NCBI GenBank assembly: GCA_024403215.1
Contig: JAKSSJ010000016.1
Location: 1-17,433, forward strand
Direction of reading: 5' to 3'
DNA length: 17,433 nt
DNA from: Clostridia bacterium
Lineage (GTDB): Bacteria; Bacillota; Clostridia; Peptostreptococcales; Anaerovoracaceae
The notes below the pieces were generated by a model. That model saw nothing but the letters and a program-made list of their open reading frames with translations, ran no database searches and was not told where the DNA came from. This document shows, piece by piece, positions 15,485 through 17,433 of this stretch (positions within the stretch are counted from its first letter, which is position 1; the number at the start of each line of letters is the position of its first letter). A program made the position numbers and the translations under genes.

Positions 15485-15510
15485 TTTTGGCTGCCGATAG
15501 GCAGCCAAAA
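15485..15510. terminator. Perfect 11-bp hairpin between the Sua5-type gene and rpiB
   Basis: TTTTGGCTGCC (15485-15495) and GGCAGCCAAAA (15500-15510) pair fully around the tetraloop gata. Neither strand has a T run after the stem, except that the final four A-T pairs form a short T stretch on the minus strand. It may be a weak terminator or an mRNA-stabilising or processing hairpin. Confidence 0.45.
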
Positions 15511-15543
15511 TAATTCAGTTTAGTAATTATAAAAGGAGACAAA

Positions 15544-15975
15544 ATGAAGATTGCAATGGCGTCTGATCATGGCGGATTTGAACTCAAAAATGCAATTAAG
15601 GCCCACCTTATAGAGCGCGGCTTTGAAATTGATGATCTTGGGACAAACAGCGAAGAATCCGTAAACTATCCAGAATTTGGCAAAAAATGTGCTGAATACG
15701 TAGCCTCGGGCAAGGCTCCTTTGGGCATTGTCTGCTGCGGCACAGGAATCGGCATTGGAATTGCCGCTAATAAGGTCCATGGCATTCGCTGCGCAGAGCT
15801 AGTAACCCCATTTATGGCCGAAATGGCTAAAAAGCACAACCATGCCAATATGGTTAGCCTCGGGGGCAGAATTCTCAGCATAGAAGAGGGCATTAAGCTC
15901 GTAGATATTTGGCTCGATACAGAAGAGGAGCACGGCAGACACGACGTAAGGGTCGCAATGCTGGATGAAATGTAG
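15544..15975 (+). CDS. rpiB: Ribose-5-phosphate isomerase B
   Basis: Interconverts ribose 5-phosphate and ribulose 5-phosphate in the non-oxidative pentose phosphate pathway, supplying ribose for nucleotides. The 143-residue RpiB/LacA/LacB-type protein begins MKIAMASDHGGFELK (phosphate- and sugar-binding DHGG at 8-11), and has the active-site loop IVCCGTGIGIGIAANKV (62-78, including the catalytic cysteine), AELVTPFMAEMAKKHNHANMVSLGGR, and a C-terminal DIWLDTEEEHGRHDVRVAML. LacA and LacB of the tagatose pathway are related, but a stand-alone copy without lac genes favours RpiB. A strong ribosome site (AAAAGGAGA) lies 7 bp upstream. The gene is preceded by a hairpin and followed by a short repeat. 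Confidence 0.94.
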   Translation: MKIAMASDHGGFELKNAIKAHLIERGFEIDDLGTNSEESVNYPEFGKKCAEYVASGKAPLGIVCCGTGIGIGIAANKVHGIRCAELVTPFMAEMAKKHNHANMVSLGGRILSIEEGIKLVDIWLDTEEEHGRHDVRVAMLDEM

Positions 15976-16030
15976 GCTCGCCAGGGCTTAAGGCTCGGGA
16001 CGGCTTGAGGCTCGGGCAGCTTAAGGCTCG
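15975..16030. repeat. Short tandem repeats with GGCTCG core after rpiB
   Basis: GGCTCG occurs at 15975-15980, 15992-15997, 16009-16014 and 16025-16030, spaced 17, 17 and 16 bp. The intervening bases are also similar (GGCTTAA, GGCTTGA, GCTTAA before each of the last three copies). The array fills the space between the rpiB stop and the rplM promoter. Confidence 0.75.
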
Positions 16031-16041
16031 AGCAAATCTTA

Positions 16042-16070
16042 TTGACAAATGCCATTAGTTTTAGTACAAT
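16042..16070 (+). promoter_or_regulatory. Strong sigma-A-type promoter for rplM-rpsI
   Basis: A perfect -35 TTGACA (16042-16047) and -10 TACAAT (16065-16070; five of six) are separated by the ideal 17 bp. Transcription should begin near 16077, giving a leader of about 150 nt before rplM. Confidence 0.85.
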
Positions 16071-16074
16071 GGAC

Positions 16075-16220
16075 GGTGCGTCACTGGCTAAAGGCGTAAT
16101 TTTCGCTTGCACCCAGGATGCAGATAATAAATTTATCAGTGCTGAAAATGATGGAAGGACATTGACATCAGAGTAGGCGCCGAACGTGTTGCCGAAAGGC
16201 AAGCAAGTAGACAAGGAGGT
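16075..16220 (+). promoter_or_regulatory. Structured 5' leader of rplM-rpsI, candidate autoregulatory element
   Basis: The leader folds readily. GGTGC/GCACC (16075-16079/16109-16113) encloses AGGCG/CGCTT (16092-16096/16104-16108). GATAA/TTATC (16123-16127/16133-16137) is extended by GCA/TGC (16120-16122/16140-16142). TGATG/CATCA lies at 16149-16153/16166-16170. TTGCC-GAAA-GGCAA (16189-16202) is a GNRA-capped hairpin just before the ribosome site AAGGAGGT (16213-16220). GTGC at 16139-16142 could pair instead with GCAC at 16109-16112, giving mutually exclusive folds. L13 leaders are a known class upstream of rplM in Firmicutes, and repression by L13 or S9 is plausible, but I cannot confirm that this leader fits the described consensus. 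Confidence 0.5.
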
Positions 16221-16225
16221 ATAAA

Positions 16226-16651
16226 ATGTCATACATTGCAAAACCTTCTGAAATCGAAAGAAAGTGGTGGATCCTCGACTGCGAGGGCAAGACACTTGGT
16301 AGACTTTGCACAGAAGCTGCTATGATTCTCAGAGGAAAGAAGAAGCCAACTTACACACCATTCCTTGACACAGGAGATTATGTAATCGTAATCAACTCTG
16401 ACAAGATTCAGGTTACAGGTAAGAAGGGAACAGACAAGATTTACAAACATCACTCTGGATATCCAGGTGGACTCAAGGAATTATCCTTCAACGAAATGAT
16501 GGCTAAGGACTCTACACAGGTTATTAGACATGCAGTTAAGGACATGATGCCAAAGGGACCTCTCGGAAGACAGATGTACAAGAAACTTAAGGTTTATGCA
16601 GATGCTAACCATAAGCATGAAGCACAAAAGCCTGAAGTATGGAACTTTTAA
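16226..16651 (+). CDS. rplM: 50S ribosomal protein L13
   Basis: Early-assembling large-subunit protein that binds 23S rRNA. The 141-residue product is of typical length. It has the N-terminal RKWWILDCEGKTLGRLCTEAA, LRGKKKPTYTPFLDTGDYVIVINSDKI, KIYKHHSGYPGGLK, and the conserved VIRHAVKDMMPKGPLGRQMYKKLKVYADANHKHEAQKPEVW tail. AAGGAGGT lies 5 bp before the ATG. A consensus promoter and a folded leader are placed directly upstream, so this is the first gene of the rplM-rpsI operon, with rpsI 16 bp downstream. The standard pairing supports the call. Confidence 0.98.
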   Translation: MSYIAKPSEIERKWWILDCEGKTLGRLCTEAAMILRGKKKPTYTPFLDTGDYVIVINSDKIQVTGKKGTDKIYKHHSGYPGGLKELSFNEMMAKDSTQVIRHAVKDMMPKGPLGRQMYKKLKVYADANHKHEAQKPEVWNF

Positions 16652-16667
16652 TTAGGAGGTAACTTAG

Positions 16668-17063
16668 ATGGCAACAAAAGCATATGCCGGAACAGGCAGA
16701 AGAAAGTCCTCCGTTGCAAGAGTTCGTCTTGTACCAGGTAAGGGCAATATCACAGTTAATAAGAAGTCTCTCGATGAATATTTCGGCGGACTTGAACTTC
16801 TCAAGGCAGAAGTTAGAAGACCTCTTCAGCTTGTAGGAGCTGCAGAAAAGTTTGATGTTATTGCTACAGTAACAGGTGGCGGTACATCTGGTCAGTCTGG
16901 CGCACTTCGTCATGGCGTAGCAAGAGCACTTTGCGTTGCAGATCCAGAAAACAGAGCTGCACTTAAGGCTGCTGGCTATCTGACAAGAGACCAGAGAATG
17001 AAGGAAAGAATGAAGCCAGGTCTTAAGAAGGCTCGTAGAGCTTCACAATTCTCAAAGCGTTAA
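16668..17063 (+). CDS. rpsI: 30S ribosomal protein S9
   Basis: Small-subunit protein of the 30S head; its C-terminal tail reaches the P-site tRNA. The 131-residue protein starts ATKAYAGTGRRKSSVARVRLVPGKGNITVNKKS, contains the central VTGGGTSGQSGALRHGVARAL, and ends in the conserved basic tail (LKKARRASQFSKR) with the terminal Lys-Arg. It has its own ribosome site (TTAGGAGGT) after rplM and is the last gene of the operon, followed by an intrinsic terminator. Confidence 0.98.
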   Translation: MATKAYAGTGRRKSSVARVRLVPGKGNITVNKKSLDEYFGGLELLKAEVRRPLQLVGAAEKFDVIATVTGGGTSGQSGALRHGVARALCVADPENRAALKAAGYLTRDQRMKERMKPGLKKARRASQFSKR

Positions 17064-17096
17064 TCCGAGAACGATTCTTTCAATCACAAAGACAAA

Positions 17097-17130
17097 AGAG
17101 AAGATATCCATTTGGGTGTCTTCTTTTTTT
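17097..17130 (+). terminator. Intrinsic terminator of rplM-rpsI
   Basis: A ten-pair stem (GAAGATATCC, 17100-17109, with GGGTGTCTTC, 17114-17123, including two G-T pairs) around loop attt is followed by seven T residues (17124-17130). The A-rich left flank extends the pairing into the T run. Confidence 0.92.
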
Positions 17131-17169
17131 ATGCTTTTTGTAGCCTTTTAGGGGCGATGAACCGGCAAG

Positions 17170-17433
17170 CCCCCACAAATGACGGGAATGCAGCGATTTG
17201 TGGTGGGTCGCGAACCTGTAAGCCCCCACAAATAGGGAAAAGTCTGCGATTTGTGGTGGGTTGCAAGCCGGCAAGCCCCCACAAATGATGAAAAAGCGGC
17301 GATTTGTGGTGGGTCGCGAGCCTGTAAGCCCCCACAAATGGCGGAAAAGCGGCGGTTTGTGGTGGGTCGCGCGCCGGCAAGCCCCCACAAATGGCGGAAA
17401 AGCGGCGGTTTGTGGTGGGTCGCGCGCCGGCAA
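17170..17433. repeat. Right 53-bp-period hairpin array
   Basis: Five complete hairpins start at 17170, 17223, 17276, 17329 and 17382, spaced exactly 53 bp, and the last linker runs to the window edge, so the array probably continues. Left arm is CCCCCACAAAT throughout. The right arm is ATTTGTGGTGGG in the first three copies and GTTTGTGGTGGG in the last two. Loops are 15 nt and purine-rich (for example ggcggaaaagcggcg, identical in the last two copies). Linkers are 15 nt and end alternately in CTGTAAG and CGGCAAG. The region from the terminator to the edge has no credible gene: long open frames on the minus strand exist only because the repeats lack stop codons. Confidence 0.93.

Noticed and set aside
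16075..16220. Known metabolite riboswitch (lysine, glycine, cobalamin, M-box, glutamine types considered) before rplM
   Set aside because: Short stretches such as AGTAGG or GCCGAA recall pieces of some riboswitches, but the order and surrounding conserved blocks do not fit any of them.
17080..17433. Three long minus-strand frames with repeated HHK/LWG/PP-type peptides
   Set aside because: A 53-bp unit shifts frame at each copy, so all three frames show the same cycling peptides. This is the signature of a DNA repeat, not a repeat protein.
17170..17433. CRISPR array
   Set aside because: The period is regular, but the variable part is only about 11-15 bp and is similar or identical between copies, the unit is an imperfect hairpin with its own loop, and no cas gene is present.

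Overview
The window looks like a chromosomal housekeeping segment of a low-G+C Gram-positive bacterium, most likely an anaerobic Clostridia-type Firmicute. The signs are AT-rich coding sequence, heavy AGA use for arginine, strong AGGAGG-type ribosome sites, an ATP-dependent PEP carboxykinase, a WG-repeat lipoprotein, ScpA/ScpB, a TagO/MnaA pair and a TtgccGAAAggca hairpin-bearing leader before rplM-rpsI. The genus cannot be fixed from sequence reading alone.

Layout. Positions 1-178 hold a tandem array of hairpins with an exact 53-bp period. Positions 180-576 are G+C-rich, have no convincing gene, and contain many complementary arms, including a long-range helix 426-446/557-576. A candidate promoter then leads into a rightward gene train (720-8583): glnS, a WG-repeat lipoprotein, truA, a dCMP deaminase gene, tagO-type and mnaA-type genes, scpA and scpB. 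Gaps are very short (0, 1, 4, 16 and 49 bp, plus a 1-bp overlap), so much of it is probably co-transcribed. A 250-bp convergent intergenic region (8584-8835) follows. It carries two perfect palindromes that can serve as bidirectional terminators and a cluster of DnaA-box-like 9-mers. The next gene, an RsuA/RluB-type rRNA pseudouridine synthase, is the only leftward one.

From 9657 rightward come pckA overlapping prfA, then upp-tyrS, a GC-rich hairpin, a two-domain Sua5/TsaC gene and rpiB. A consensus promoter with a ~150-nt folded leader then drives rplM-rpsI, closed by a clear intrinsic terminator at 17097-17130. The window ends in a second 53-bp-period hairpin array (17170-17433) whose arms match those of the left array but whose loops and linkers differ.

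Functionally the window combines translation (glnS, tyrS, prfA, truA, rluB-type, tsaC-type, rplM, rpsI), nucleotide metabolism (dCMP deaminase, upp, rpiB), surface polymer initiation (tagO, mnaA), chromosome organisation (scpAB) and gluconeogenesis (pckA). The genes are ordinary. The unusual content is between them: the paired 53-bp arrays, the GC-rich structured segment, the DnaA-box cluster away from any dnaA gene, and the rplM leader. No tRNA, rRNA, transposase or CRISPR array was recognised.
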